Below are positions 20,437 through 28,427 of a DNA stretch of 64,000 bases, piece by piece. The notes beneath the pieces were generated by a model that ran no database searches, was not told where the DNA came from, and saw only the letters and a program-made list of their open reading frames with translations. Each line of letters starts with the position of its first letter. Position 1 is the first letter of the stretch. Origin of the DNA: Hydrogenovibrio sp. 3SP14C1 (GTDB taxonomy: Bacteria > Pseudomonadota > Gammaproteobacteria > Thiomicrospirales > Thiomicrospiraceae); NCBI RefSeq assembly GCF_029625905.1, contig NZ_JARTLM010000007.1:62001-126000 (forward strand). The letters are read 5' to 3'. The position numbers and the translations under genes were made by a program.

Positions 20437-21198
20437 TTAGGCTTCAGCAATCATTTTAACCAACTCTAAATCCAAATAGGTTTTTCCTTTTGCATCACCG
20501 GATAATACCTCAAATGGCTGATCAGGTTCACCCATGTGATTTAAAACCAATTCTGCTTGAGCGAAATCATCGTTTTTTGTGTACTCATTAATCGTCACAA
20601 TCGTACGAAGATTGGCAGCCACAGAAGATAAAATTCCATTATATGAATCTTCAAAAGCAATCGCTTGCTCTGGCTTTAGGTTCATCTGCTCTAATGCCCA
20701 ATCATAAATATCAGGGGCTGGCTTTTTAGCTGGAACAATGTCCCCCGCTGCAATCACTTCAAACCAAGACTCTGAGTCAGGCCCTAGTGTATTGGTCAAT
20801 AACGCTGTTACATTCTCTGGTGTGGTGGTTGTCACCACTGCCATACGCATACCAACCTCTCTTGCTTCATTGATAAGACGTTCAACACCAGCTCTTAATG
20901 GGATTTTACCTTCGCCCATTAACTGCGTATAAAACTTGGTTTTAGCCGCATGTAGGTCCTTAACAAACTGATCAAAATTATCCGGTTTCTCAAACGTAGT
21001 ATTAAATTTTTCTAAATAAAAACGAATTCGTTCTTTACCACCCGTAACGGCCAACAACTCACCATATAAGTTTTCAGACCAATTCCAATCCAATCCCGCT
21101 TCTTCAAAAGCCATATTGAATGCAACTCTATGCCCATCCCTTTCCGTATCAGAAAGTGTTCCATCGACATCGAATAACAAAGCTTGTAGTTCTGCCAT
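20437..21198 (-). CDS. cbbY: CbbY-type HAD phosphatase
   Basis: 253 residues. HAD motifs: nucleophile Asp10 and Asp12 in FDVDGTLSDTERDGH, motif II Thr in AVVTTTT, Lys in AKKPAPDIYDWAL, and motif IV FEDSYNG. The TERDGHRVAFN segment after the nucleophile is characteristic of CbbY, which dephosphorylates xylulose-1,5-bisphosphate, a misfire product that inhibits Rubisco. This points to Calvin-cycle carbon fixation in the host, though no Rubisco gene lies in the window. AAGGAA precedes the ATG. Confidence 0.85.
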   Translation of the reverse strand: MAELQALLFDVDGTLSDTERDGHRVAFNMAFEEAGLDWNWSENLYGELLAVTGGKERIRFYLEKFNTTFEKPDNFDQFVKDLHAAKTKFYTQLMGEGKIPLRAGVERLINEAREVGMRMAVVTTTTPENVTALLTNTLGPDSESWFEVIAAGDIVPAKKPAPDIYDWALEQMNLKPEQAIAFEDSYNGILSSVAANLRTIVTINEYTKNDDFAQAELVLNHMGEPDQPFEVLSGDAKGKTYLDLELVKMIAEA

Positions 21199-21309
21199 CG
21201 TAATATTCCTTATATTTTTTAAGTATTTAAAATTGAAAAACTGCGCCTATTAAAGCGCATTTACACAAATTTGCAACATTGAATTCATCTAGATATAAAA
21301 AAAATTATG

Positions 21310-21338
21310 TTGTCTCCTTTTTTAAAAATTGGTATAAA
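21310..21338 (+). promoter_or_regulatory. Candidate sigma-70 promoter of dksA
   Basis: -35 TTGTCT (21310-21315), exactly 17 bp, -10 TATAAA (21333-21338) preceded by TGG as an extended -10 element. Predicted start near 21345 gives a leader of about 38 nt. Confidence 0.6.
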
Positions 21339-21382
21339 ACGCAGTTAGATTTTTAAATAAGAACAACAAAAAAAGGGAAGTT

Positions 21383-21811
21383 ATGGAAAGTTCAAGTGAT
21401 TTTATAGAAGACTATCCTCAGTACGAAATGAAACCAGGTGAGGAATACATGAGTCCAGAAATGCTAGAGCATTTCAAAAACAAGCTACAGGCTTGGAAGC
21501 AGCAATTGATTTGGGAAGCGACGAACACGGTTCAGCACCTAAGAACAGATTCTTCTACGCCAGCTGATCCAAGTGATCGTGCTTCACAAGAAGAAGAGTT
21601 TGCTTTAGAGCTTCGTACCAGAGACCGTGAAAGAAAATTGATTTCCAAAATCGATAAATCTTTAAAAGATATCGAAGACGGTGAGTACGGTTATTGTAAA
21701 ATGAGTGGTGATGAAATCGGTCTGGCACGCATGGAAGCAAGACCAACAGCTACTTTGACCGTTGAAATGAAAACCAAACAGGAAATGCGCGAAAAACAAG
21801 GTATTGCCTAA
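21383..21811 (+). CDS. dksA: DksA-family RNA polymerase-binding factor with a degraded zinc finger
   Basis: 142 residues. The N-terminal coiled coil is present and its tip keeps the DxxDxA motif (Asp62, Asp65, Ala67) needed in E. coli DksA for acting with ppGpp. The C-terminal globular part aligns well (GYGYC, EIGLARMEARPTA, KTKQEMREKQ) but of the four zinc cysteines only Cys105 remains; the other positions are Ser108, Thr126 and Met129. Zinc-independent DksA paralogues are known (Pseudomonas DksA2). It may be the sole DksA or a paralogue used under zinc limitation or oxidation. Strong ribosome binding site AGGGAAG. Confidence 0.9.
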   Translation: MESSSDFIEDYPQYEMKPGEEYMSPEMLEHFKNKLQAWKQQLIWEATNTVQHLRTDSSTPADPSDRASQEEEFALELRTRDRERKLISKIDKSLKDIEDGEYGYCKMSGDEIGLARMEARPTATLTVEMKTKQEMREKQGIA

Positions 21812-21835
21812 CCGAATTTTTCCATGACTTTGTTG

Positions 21836-21861
21836 ATGCCTGCTTTCATGGCAGGCATTTT
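21836..21861 (+). terminator. Terminator after dksA
   Basis: Stem ATGCCTGC / GCAGGCAT with a 7-nt loop followed by TTTTA. Confidence 0.85.
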
Positions 21862-21908
21862 ATTCTCTAATCAAAACGTCTAGATTATTAGGCAAGCCCT
21901 AAACTTTT

Positions 21909-23477
21909 GTGAATTTATCTTTTTTATTTGACGAGCTTTCTCGTTCAGAACTTTACCCTCATCCTGTGGAAGTGATCACCACGATTGAAACCCATATTTC
22001 CATAGTTTTTTTAACCGGAGAGTTCGCTTACAAGCTAAAAAAACCCGTTGACTTTGGATTTCTTGACTTTACCAGTTTGGCAGAACGAAAACGGTTTTGT
22101 GAGCTTGAAATCAACTTAAACCGTCGTACCGCACCAGACCTCTATTTAGATGTTTGCCCGCTCTACTGTAAAGAAGGTCATTTACAATTTACGCCTTATG
22201 GCGACCCGGTAGAATATGTCATCAAAATGGCACAGTTTGATCCAAACTTAGTGCTTGGACGTTACTTAAAAGACCATACTCTAAGTCCTTCACAAATAAA
22301 GCTTTTAACTGAAAATATCGCGACTTTTCACGTATCCGCTGAAAAGGTATCAACAGATTTGGCATTTGGACACCCTGATAATGTCATTCATCCAATGCTC
22401 GATAACTTTCCTTCGTTGTTAAAAACGTTTACCCACCCAGAACAACAGTATCGATTACGACAGCTGGCTGACTGGACGCTTTTTACTCAAAAAACACTTT
22501 TCGATGCCCTACTGGATCGGAAAGAAAATGGGGATATTCGCGCCTGTCATGGAGATATGCATCTTGATAACATCACCTTGCTAAATGAGAAGCCGACTTT
22601 GTTTGATGGCATTGAATTCAATGAACAATTTCGTTGGATCGATGTCATGAATGATTTAGCATTTTTGATGATTGATTTGGAAAACCGTCAGCAGCTAAAG
22701 CTAAAACGACAGTTACTGAGTTATTACATCAATTTAACAGGTGACTATACTGGATTGAATTTATTAAAGTTTTATCAGGTTTACCGTTCTATGGTTCGCG
22801 CTAAAATAACGGCTTTGAGATATCACCAGTTGGAAAAAAACAGCCGTGAAGCAGATCATTATTATGCGCTGGCTTTAACTTATTTAAAACAAGCCGAAGA
22901 CACTGCCTATGAATTGCCGGAGCCTAAACTGATTCTAATGCAAGGGGTTTCTGGTTCCGGTAAAAGCCATTATGCTCAACAAATTCTGGGACAGATTGAT
23001 GCCATCATTATTAGTTCTGACATTGAACGAAAACGGCTGTTTGGTATTTCCCCGTTGGAACGCGTTTCTAAATCAGAACAAAAAAGGCTTTATTCTGCCG
23101 ACATGAATCATCGTACTTATCAAAAGCTTTTAACGCTTGCTGAGACGACTTTAGCCTCAGGTTACAGCGTTATTATCGACGCTACTTTCTTAAAAGAAGA
23201 ACATCGTCGTCCCTTTCAACAGCTGGCCAACAAACACACTTACGACTTTTATGTATTTGCAATCAATCACCATAACTATTTAACCCCCATTGAGGATGGT
23301 TTAGCCGAACGATCACAGACCAATGACAATCCTTCAGATGCCGATATCAGCGTAATGCGACGTCAACTTAAAAATCATGAACCACCACAGTATGAACCTG
23401 AGCACATGTTAACCATCGTTCCCAAACAAGAATTATCTGATGAGATCCTCAAGAACTGGTTGAACCTGCCGTTATAA
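21909..23477 (+). CDS. Aminoglycoside-phosphotransferase-like and P-loop kinase fusion protein
   Basis: 522 residues from a GTG start. The first half is an APH-like kinase fold with the HGDMHLDNI catalytic loop (around 218-226) and a following FDGIEFNE metal-binding segment. The second half is an AAA_33-type P-loop kinase with Walker A GVSGSGKS at 346-353. The two-domain fusion is a recurrent uncharacterised family (COG2187 plus COG0645 in my recollection). It is unlikely to be an antibiotic resistance gene. Substrates unknown. It is followed by a small exported protein 29 bp downstream. Confidence 0.83.
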   Translation: MNLSFLFDELSRSELYPHPVEVITTIETHISIVFLTGEFAYKLKKPVDFGFLDFTSLAERKRFCELEINLNRRTAPDLYLDVCPLYCKEGHLQFTPYGDPVEYVIKMAQFDPNLVLGRYLKDHTLSPSQIKLLTENIATFHVSAEKVSTDLAFGHPDNVIHPMLDNFPSLLKTFTHPEQQYRLRQLADWTLFTQKTLFDALLDRKENGDIRACHGDMHLDNITLLNEKPTLFDGIEFNEQFRWIDVMNDLAFLMIDLENRQQLKLKRQLLSYYINLTGDYTGLNLLKFYQVYRSMVRAKITALRYHQLEKNSREADHYYALALTYLKQAEDTAYELPEPKLILMQGVSGSGKSHYAQQILGQIDAIIISSDIERKRLFGISPLERVSKSEQKRLYSADMNHRTYQKLLTLAETTLASGYSVIIDATFLKEEHRRPFQQLANKHTYDFYVFAINHHNYLTPIEDGLAERSQTNDNPSDADISVMRRQLKNHEPPQYEPEHMLTIVPKQELSDEILKNWLNLPL

Positions 23478-23506
23478 AGAGTATCCAATTAAAAGCTCAA
23501 ATTATT

Positions 23507-24085
23507 ATGCTAACGACTGTTTTAAAATCGCTTCTAATCATCAGTGTTATGTTAACCCTACCAGGGAATGTTTCGGCTGCTGATCGTCCGAAACCCATTG
23601 ATAAGATCACCCTGCTTGGGCTTGATCTGACTAAAAGCAGTTTAGATTCCGTGCGCCAGCAATTATGGGATATTGGCGGGTTTCAACAAGCACGCTCTAC
23701 CGTTAGGCAGCGTAATATCGATAAGTTCTTTTCGGTGTCTCGTTTTAAAGACAGTTACTATGTTGAATTTCATTACGACAATGCAGGAAACGTCACCTCG
23801 GCATACCAATTATTCGAGTATCGTACGATTGAATTTCAAAACCGAAGAACGCCGGTGCAGACCCGTGCAGTCGCGCTTGAAATCATGCAGCAAATTGGAC
23901 AGCCCACTCAGGTCATTCGTAAAGGCTGGGGCGGTATGCCGGGGTATAACGCTTATATTTGGAAAAATGACCTCATGACGGTTGAGGTGGATCGTGAAGG
24001 CAGTGAAATTTTAGGCAATGTGTTTGTTAAATATACGGTGAATACAGACCCGTATTTTGTTGCAGACAAAGATAAACCGCAGTAA
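23507..24085 (+). CDS. Exported protein of unknown function
   Basis: 192 residues, not recognised. A clear signal peptide ends at about residue 24 (VSA-ADRP). The mature part has a repeated-looking pattern LLGLDLTKSSLDSVRQQLWDIGGF, followed by a predicted beta-rich section. That opening resembles motifs in proteins that test how small changes in one subdomain propagate (a LxLxxSSxxxVRxxL pattern), but I cannot name a family. No strong ribosome binding site is seen ahead of the ATG. Same strand as its neighbours, so possibly one transcript with the kinase fusion gene. Confidence 0.7.
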   Translation: MLTTVLKSLLIISVMLTLPGNVSAADRPKPIDKITLLGLDLTKSSLDSVRQQLWDIGGFQQARSTVRQRNIDKFFSVSRFKDSYYVEFHYDNAGNVTSAYQLFEYRTIEFQNRRTPVQTRAVALEIMQQIGQPTQVIRKGWGGMPGYNAYIWKNDLMTVEVDREGSEILGNVFVKYTVNTDPYFVADKDKPQ

Positions 24086-24131
24086 CATAACAACTTAAGT
24101 TAAAGCCTAATAACAAACAGGAAGGCACTTT

Positions 24132-24353
24132 ATGCAAGTTTCAAACTCTGCTGCAGCGTATGCTTACCAAGGAATGCAAGACAGCTTTAACCGACTGGCT
24201 GACAACAGTCAACAATTGGCTAACCCTAACAACTTTAACAAAACGGAACCACTCGTCGACTTAAAACAGAACGAAACGCAGGTTCAAGCCTCAGCAAAAT
24301 CTTTTAAATCTTATGATGAAATGATTGGAACCTTGATCGATATCATGGCTTAA
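24132..24353 (+). CDS. Small flagellar rod/hook-like protein
   Basis: 73 residues behind a good GGAAGG site. The N-terminus (SNSAAAYAYQGMQDSFNRLADNSQQLA) and the end (QVQASAKSFKSYDEMIGTLIDIMA) resemble the two helical ends of flagellar rod and hook proteins (FlgB/FlgC/FlgK-type basal-body rod domains) joined with nothing between. No other flagellar structural gene is in the window; cheV at 49.5 kb shows that the host is chemotactic. Function unknown; it may be a minor axial component or a secreted relative. Confidence 0.65.
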   Translation: MQVSNSAAAYAYQGMQDSFNRLADNSQQLANPNNFNKTEPLVDLKQNETQVQASAKSFKSYDEMIGTLIDIMA

Positions 24354-24385
24354 ATCTCAAGCCTTTTGACCTCCCTCTTTCCAGC

Positions 24386-24985
24386 TTATTGGCATTTATT
24401 GCTTTCAACAAAAGACTTTATATCTGGCCAGGCCTCTTCTAGATGCTGAAATGCATGATCGCCATCATCGAAAACCAATACTTTACCAACGCCTTGATAG
24501 TGCTGTTGTGCAATTTTGTAGGGAATGACGTCATCTTTTTCATCCAGTAAAACCAAACTTTTAATTGAGGCATCTGGCGTTCGATAAAATGGTTTCAATG
24601 CTTTTAAATACGGTTGATCAATCGTGAAAGGTTCACCGGTAGCAGCATTTACATGGTTGCCAAAATACGCTTCCAATAGCGGAATAGGATCTAATGCAGG
24701 GTTAATCATCACCAAGGGAACTTGATACTTCTGCGCTAAATATTGAGCATAAAAGCCGCCCATTGAAGAACCAAAAATACACCAGGCCTGGCTGGAATCC
24801 TGTTCGATAATGGGCAAAATAGATTCCTTGATAGCCGACTCAATCACCTCAATAGAATGATTAGGTGAATCAATAGGATAAGTCGGGGTTAAAACCTCCG
24901 TTCCCACCTCTTTAAAATGAGCTTTCACCCACTGTCCTTTATAACTATTTTCCGAGCTTAAAAAACCATGCAAGTAAAGAATCAT
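24386..24985 (-). CDS. yqiA: YqiA-type alpha/beta-hydrolase (esterase)
   Basis: 199 residues, family length. Opens with the oxyanion strand MILYLHGFLSS, nucleophile Ser in FGSSMGGFYAQYLA near 72-75, acid Asp in LLDEKDDVIPY and catalytic His in DGDHAFQH. E. coli YqiA hydrolyses short acyl-CoAs and esters in vitro. The start is fixed by homology and sits 14 bp from the divergent start of the RecJ-like gene, with no Shine-Dalgarno sequence. Two palindrome copies fall in it, one exact (24782) and one degenerate (24428). Confidence 0.82.
   Translation of the reverse strand: MILYLHGFLSSENSYKGQWVKAHFKEVGTEVLTPTYPIDSPNHSIEVIESAIKESILPIIEQDSSQAWCIFGSSMGGFYAQYLAQKYQVPLVMINPALDPIPLLEAYFGNHVNAATGEPFTIDQPYLKALKPFYRTPDASIKSLVLLDEKDDVIPYKIAQQHYQGVGKVLVFDDGDHAFQHLEEAWPDIKSFVESNKCQ
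24782..24791. repeat. CCAGGCCTGG palindrome inside yqiA
   Basis: Exact copy, read as Gln66-Ala67-Trp68 on the minus strand, four residues before the catalytic GSSMG loop. A degenerate copy (8 of 10) lies at 24428-24437. Confidence 0.9.
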
Positions 24986-24999
24986 GTTAAAATTTCACC

Positions 25000-26793
25000 A
25001 TGCTAAAATATCCCAAAAAACCGCTCATTACCGAAAGAATACCCTCCGATAAAGTACGTCAAGCCGCCCTCTCGCTTGGGTTATCCGAGTTACAAGCCAA
25101 GCTGGTTGCCAGCCGAGTAACCGAAGCGGATTTCAATCATGATAACATGCTCGAAGAATTGCAAAAAATCGTTTTTCCAAAACTGCAATACCTTCAACAC
25201 CCAGAGCACCTTAAGAATGCCGAACAAGCTGCCGGATTAATCGCCGATGCGATTGAGTCAAATGGCAAAATCGTGTTAGCAACTGATTATGACACCGACG
25301 GCGTTACCTCTGCCTGGGTGGCCAGCCGAGCGCTTATTGATTATTTTGGTGTGTCACCTGACCGTATTGAACACATGATTGGTGAGCGCAAAGAAGGATA
25401 CGGCATCACTGAAGAAGTCGTGAACCGTATTTTAGAGATTGAAGGAACGATTGATTTGGTCATTTCGGCAGACCAAGGCTCCAGCGATGAGCCTAGAATC
25501 AAAAAATTGGCCGAGGCAGGCATTAAAGTGTGTGTGACCGATCACCATCAAATGACCTCTGAAGGTGCGCCACCCAGTGCCGCTTGTACAGTCAACCCTC
25601 AGCAAACAGGTTGTAACTATGATAAAACCGTTGCAGGCTGTTTTGTTATCTTCTTGGTGATGGGGCAAACGCGTACAGAATTAATCCAAAGACAGGTCAT
25701 TCCTGAAACGACTCCGACGCTAAAAGACTTAACCCAAAATATTGCTTTGGGTACCGTAGCCGATAGTGTTAGCTTAAAAAGTATTAACAACCGTGCGATT
25801 GTGCAAGCTGGATTAGCCGCCATTAATCAATTCAAACACCCTGCTTGGCAAGCCCTTCAAAAAATGAATGACAACCAAGGGCAACCTTTTAATGCAGAAT
25901 ACCTTGGCTTTCAAGTTGCCACAAGAATTAATGCAGCAAGTCGGGTCAGCGATGTGACCACCGCGTTTAAATTCTTAAATGCGTCCAGTTTAGAACAGGC
26001 TACCCCTCTTCTTGCACAGTTGGATCAAGATAATCTGGATCGCCGCGGCCAACAAGAAGGCATGCTGAAACAAGCCCGTGAGACAGCAGAATCTTTATAT
26101 CACGAGAACAAATTTACATTAAGCATTAAAATGACCGGAAATGCCGGTATCCAAGGGATTATTGCGTCACGAATTGGTGAGCAATACGGCGTACCAACCA
26201 TTGCGATGACGGATTTGGAAGATGGATATCTCGCCGGAAGCGGTCGAGGCATCGTAGGCAATATTGATTTGCGAGAAGCGTTTCAAACAATGGGCGAAAA
26301 ACACCCAGGCCTGTTCAAATCTATGGGCGGACACAAAGGGGCTGCTGGCTGCATGATCCCGATTGAAAAATTCGATATTTTTTCAACCTTATTCGAAGAA
26401 ACCATTCAAGAACAGCTAAATCACACCGTGCCCGTTCCAACCATCGAAACAGATGGTCAACTGACGGGAAGACAACTGACCCCTTCTCTCATTCAAGAAC
26501 TAAACTTATTAGAACCTTATGGAAGAGAATGGGCTAAGCCGTTGTTTTCAGGCGTGTTTGAAATTCAAGACTTACGCGCTGTCGGTCAAACCAAAACGCA
26601 CCTGACGTTCAAGCTACTGACAGATGAACGAAGAGTTATCTCTGCAATCTTCTTTAATGCCAAAGCGACTGCAGATACCCCCGACGGCTTTTCGATCGGT
26701 GAAAAAGTAGAGTGTGCTTACCAACCCAGTTTAAATACCTTTTACGGAAAAACGTCTTTACAACTAAAAGTCGTTGCAATGAATGCCCTTTAA
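25000..26793 (+). CDS. RecJ-like DHH-family exonuclease
   Basis: 597 residues. DHH domain with motif I TDYDTDG (Asp96, Asp98, Asp100), a SADQGSSD segment near 156-163, the TDHH triad (Asp181-His182-His183), and a DHHA1 domain with GSGRGI and GGHKGAAG near 438-450. This is the RecJ layout of a 5'-3' single-strand DNA exonuclease, but the sequence is divergent enough (DQGSS in place of the usual D-x-G-I/V) that it may be a paralogue with another substrate. Start ATG 25000; the next ATG would remove conserved sequence. No ribosome binding site. A palindromic terminator follows at 10 bp. Confidence 0.85.
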   Translation: MLKYPKKPLITERIPSDKVRQAALSLGLSELQAKLVASRVTEADFNHDNMLEELQKIVFPKLQYLQHPEHLKNAEQAAGLIADAIESNGKIVLATDYDTDGVTSAWVASRALIDYFGVSPDRIEHMIGERKEGYGITEEVVNRILEIEGTIDLVISADQGSSDEPRIKKLAEAGIKVCVTDHHQMTSEGAPPSAACTVNPQQTGCNYDKTVAGCFVIFLVMGQTRTELIQRQVIPETTPTLKDLTQNIALGTVADSVSLKSINNRAIVQAGLAAINQFKHPAWQALQKMNDNQGQPFNAEYLGFQVATRINAASRVSDVTTAFKFLNASSLEQATPLLAQLDQDNLDRRGQQEGMLKQARETAESLYHENKFTLSIKMTGNAGIQGIIASRIGEQYGVPTIAMTDLEDGYLAGSGRGIVGNIDLREAFQTMGEKHPGLFKSMGGHKGAAGCMIPIEKFDIFSTLFEETIQEQLNHTVPVPTIETDGQLTGRQLTPSLIQELNLLEPYGREWAKPLFSGVFEIQDLRAVGQTKTHLTFKLLTDERRVISAIFFNAKATADTPDGFSIGEKVECAYQPSLNTFYGKTSLQLKVVAMNAL

Positions 26794-26802
26794 AGAGATA
26801 AA

Positions 26803-26828
26803 AAAAATGACCAGGCCTGGTCATTTTT
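26803..26828. terminator. Perfect 26-bp palindrome built on CCAGGCCTGG; bidirectional terminator
   Basis: The core at 26811-26820 is extended to a perfect inverted repeat by TGA/TCA and five A/T pairs. It lies between the converging RecJ-like and thrC genes and has T runs in both directions, so it should stop both transcripts. Member of the dispersed family. Confidence 0.85.
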
Positions 26829-26862
26829 AACGATTTATCATTGTTGCTAAACAAGGCTTAAA

Positions 26863-28338
26863 CTAACTCAAAAAATTGAGAATTTCTTGCTCAATATCCG
26901 TTTTATCAATCACCGTCTTCTGAGCGATTTTCTTATCGAACAAAGCTGAAATTTGAGCCGGAATCTTCACGTTCGCCTTTTCAGAAATCATTTGTAACGC
27001 ATCACGATCATGTTCAAATTTCTGCCCTGTCAAAGCATCCGCAATCACAGGAGAGAATTTTGTCCACTCAGCCGTCGAATAAGCGATCGTCTTAATAGTC
27101 TTATCTTCACGACAAGTATCATAAGGCTTGAAGCAAGTCGCAGTGTGCGGACACATTAGATACCCCTCTTCAAACGCATCACGTATATATTGCTTGCCTT
27201 CTGCATCCGTACAAAAATCCGCCGCAAAGATAGATTGAATCTCTTTCAGCTCCGCGTCATTCAAAGCGTAATACTTATCTGTATCCAACTGCAACATCAA
27301 TTCTTTTGTTCTTTCCGCTCCGAAAAGATCAAATAAAATACGTTCGATATTTGATGATTTCAGGATATCCATTGCCGGGGAGGTTGTTGGAATTACGGAA
27401 GCTTCGCGTAAGTCATATTGTCCTGTTTTAATAAAGTGCGTTAACACATTATTTTGATTGGAAGCAATATGAATCTGTCTGACTGGCAAGCCCATCTTAT
27501 AGGCATAATACCCTCCTAATGCATTACCGAAGTTACCACTCGGTACATTCAAATAAACCTGGTCCCCCATCTCAATCGCTTTGACGCGAACCAGTTCAAG
27601 ATAACTGTAAATATGATAAATGGTTTGGAAAATGATACGACCGAAATTCACCGAGTTCGCCGCAGACAAAGAAATATGATTTTCTTTCAACTTGTCTCTG
27701 AAAGTATCTGACACCAATAAGGTTTTTAATGCGGTCTGCGCATCATCAAAGTCTCCGTGAATCCCAATGACTTTCAAATTATCCGCATCTTCCGTTACCA
27801 TTTGCAGGCGCTGAACATCTGATGTCCCACCATCAGGGTATAAACAAGCCACTTGAACATTTTCACGATTTTTAAACGTTTCCAACGCAGCAGGTCCGGT
27901 GTCTCCACTGGTCGCGGCAAGAATTAGATATTTCTCTTTATTTGATTGTGCAACTGAAGATAGAACTTTGCCAAACGGTTGTAACGCCATATCTTTAAAC
28001 GCACGCGTAGGTCCATGATAAAGCTCACTGACATACAAATCATTGTAAACTTTAACCACCGGGACAGGGTTACTAGGATCATCGAATTGGTCATAAAGAC
28101 TCAAAGCCTCATCAATAACTTTTTCATCAATATCCACTTCGAACAAACTTAGAACATCTTTCGCTAATTTTTTATAGCCGGAGTCAACATGACTATTTAA
28201 AAATTCGGCATCAAAAACCGGTAAAGATTCCGGCGAGTAAATACCACCAAAAGAGGACATTGGACTTAAAATAGCTTGTGAAAAAGTAATCGATGGCGCT
28301 CTTTGACCGTCATTACCACGCGTTTCAATAAAGTTCAT
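26863..28338 (-). CDS. thrC: Threonine synthase
   Basis: 491 residues, the long (type with N-terminal extension) form. PLP-binding Lys in GPTRAFKDMAL near 112-122, the phosphate-binding SGDTGPAAL loop, and the SANSVNFGRI motif are intact. Converts O-phosphohomoserine to threonine, the last step of the pathway whose earlier enzyme hom is encoded upstream on the same strand. GGAAAC precedes the ATG. Converges on the RecJ-like gene. Confidence 0.95.
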   Translation of the reverse strand: MNFIETRGNDGQRAPSITFSQAILSPMSSFGGIYSPESLPVFDAEFLNSHVDSGYKKLAKDVLSLFEVDIDEKVIDEALSLYDQFDDPSNPVPVVKVYNDLYVSELYHGPTRAFKDMALQPFGKVLSSVAQSNKEKYLILAATSGDTGPAALETFKNRENVQVACLYPDGGTSDVQRLQMVTEDADNLKVIGIHGDFDDAQTALKTLLVSDTFRDKLKENHISLSAANSVNFGRIIFQTIYHIYSYLELVRVKAIEMGDQVYLNVPSGNFGNALGGYYAYKMGLPVRQIHIASNQNNVLTHFIKTGQYDLREASVIPTTSPAMDILKSSNIERILFDLFGAERTKELMLQLDTDKYYALNDAELKEIQSIFAADFCTDAEGKQYIRDAFEEGYLMCPHTATCFKPYDTCREDKTIKTIAYSTAEWTKFSPVIADALTGQKFEHDRDALQMISEKANVKIPAQISALFDKKIAQKTVIDKTDIEQEILNFLS

Positions 28339-28427
28339 GCTGTTTCCAGTAAATTAGTATACTTTTTAAATAACGACAAATTATACAAAAATTAGGTTAG
28401 AAAATCCTTGTAAATGCCTATCTAAAA

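Noticed and set aside
21909..23477. Antibiotic resistance kinase
   Set aside because: The APH-like fold is fused to a P-loop kinase in a conserved chromosomal family; nothing suggests aminoglycoside use.
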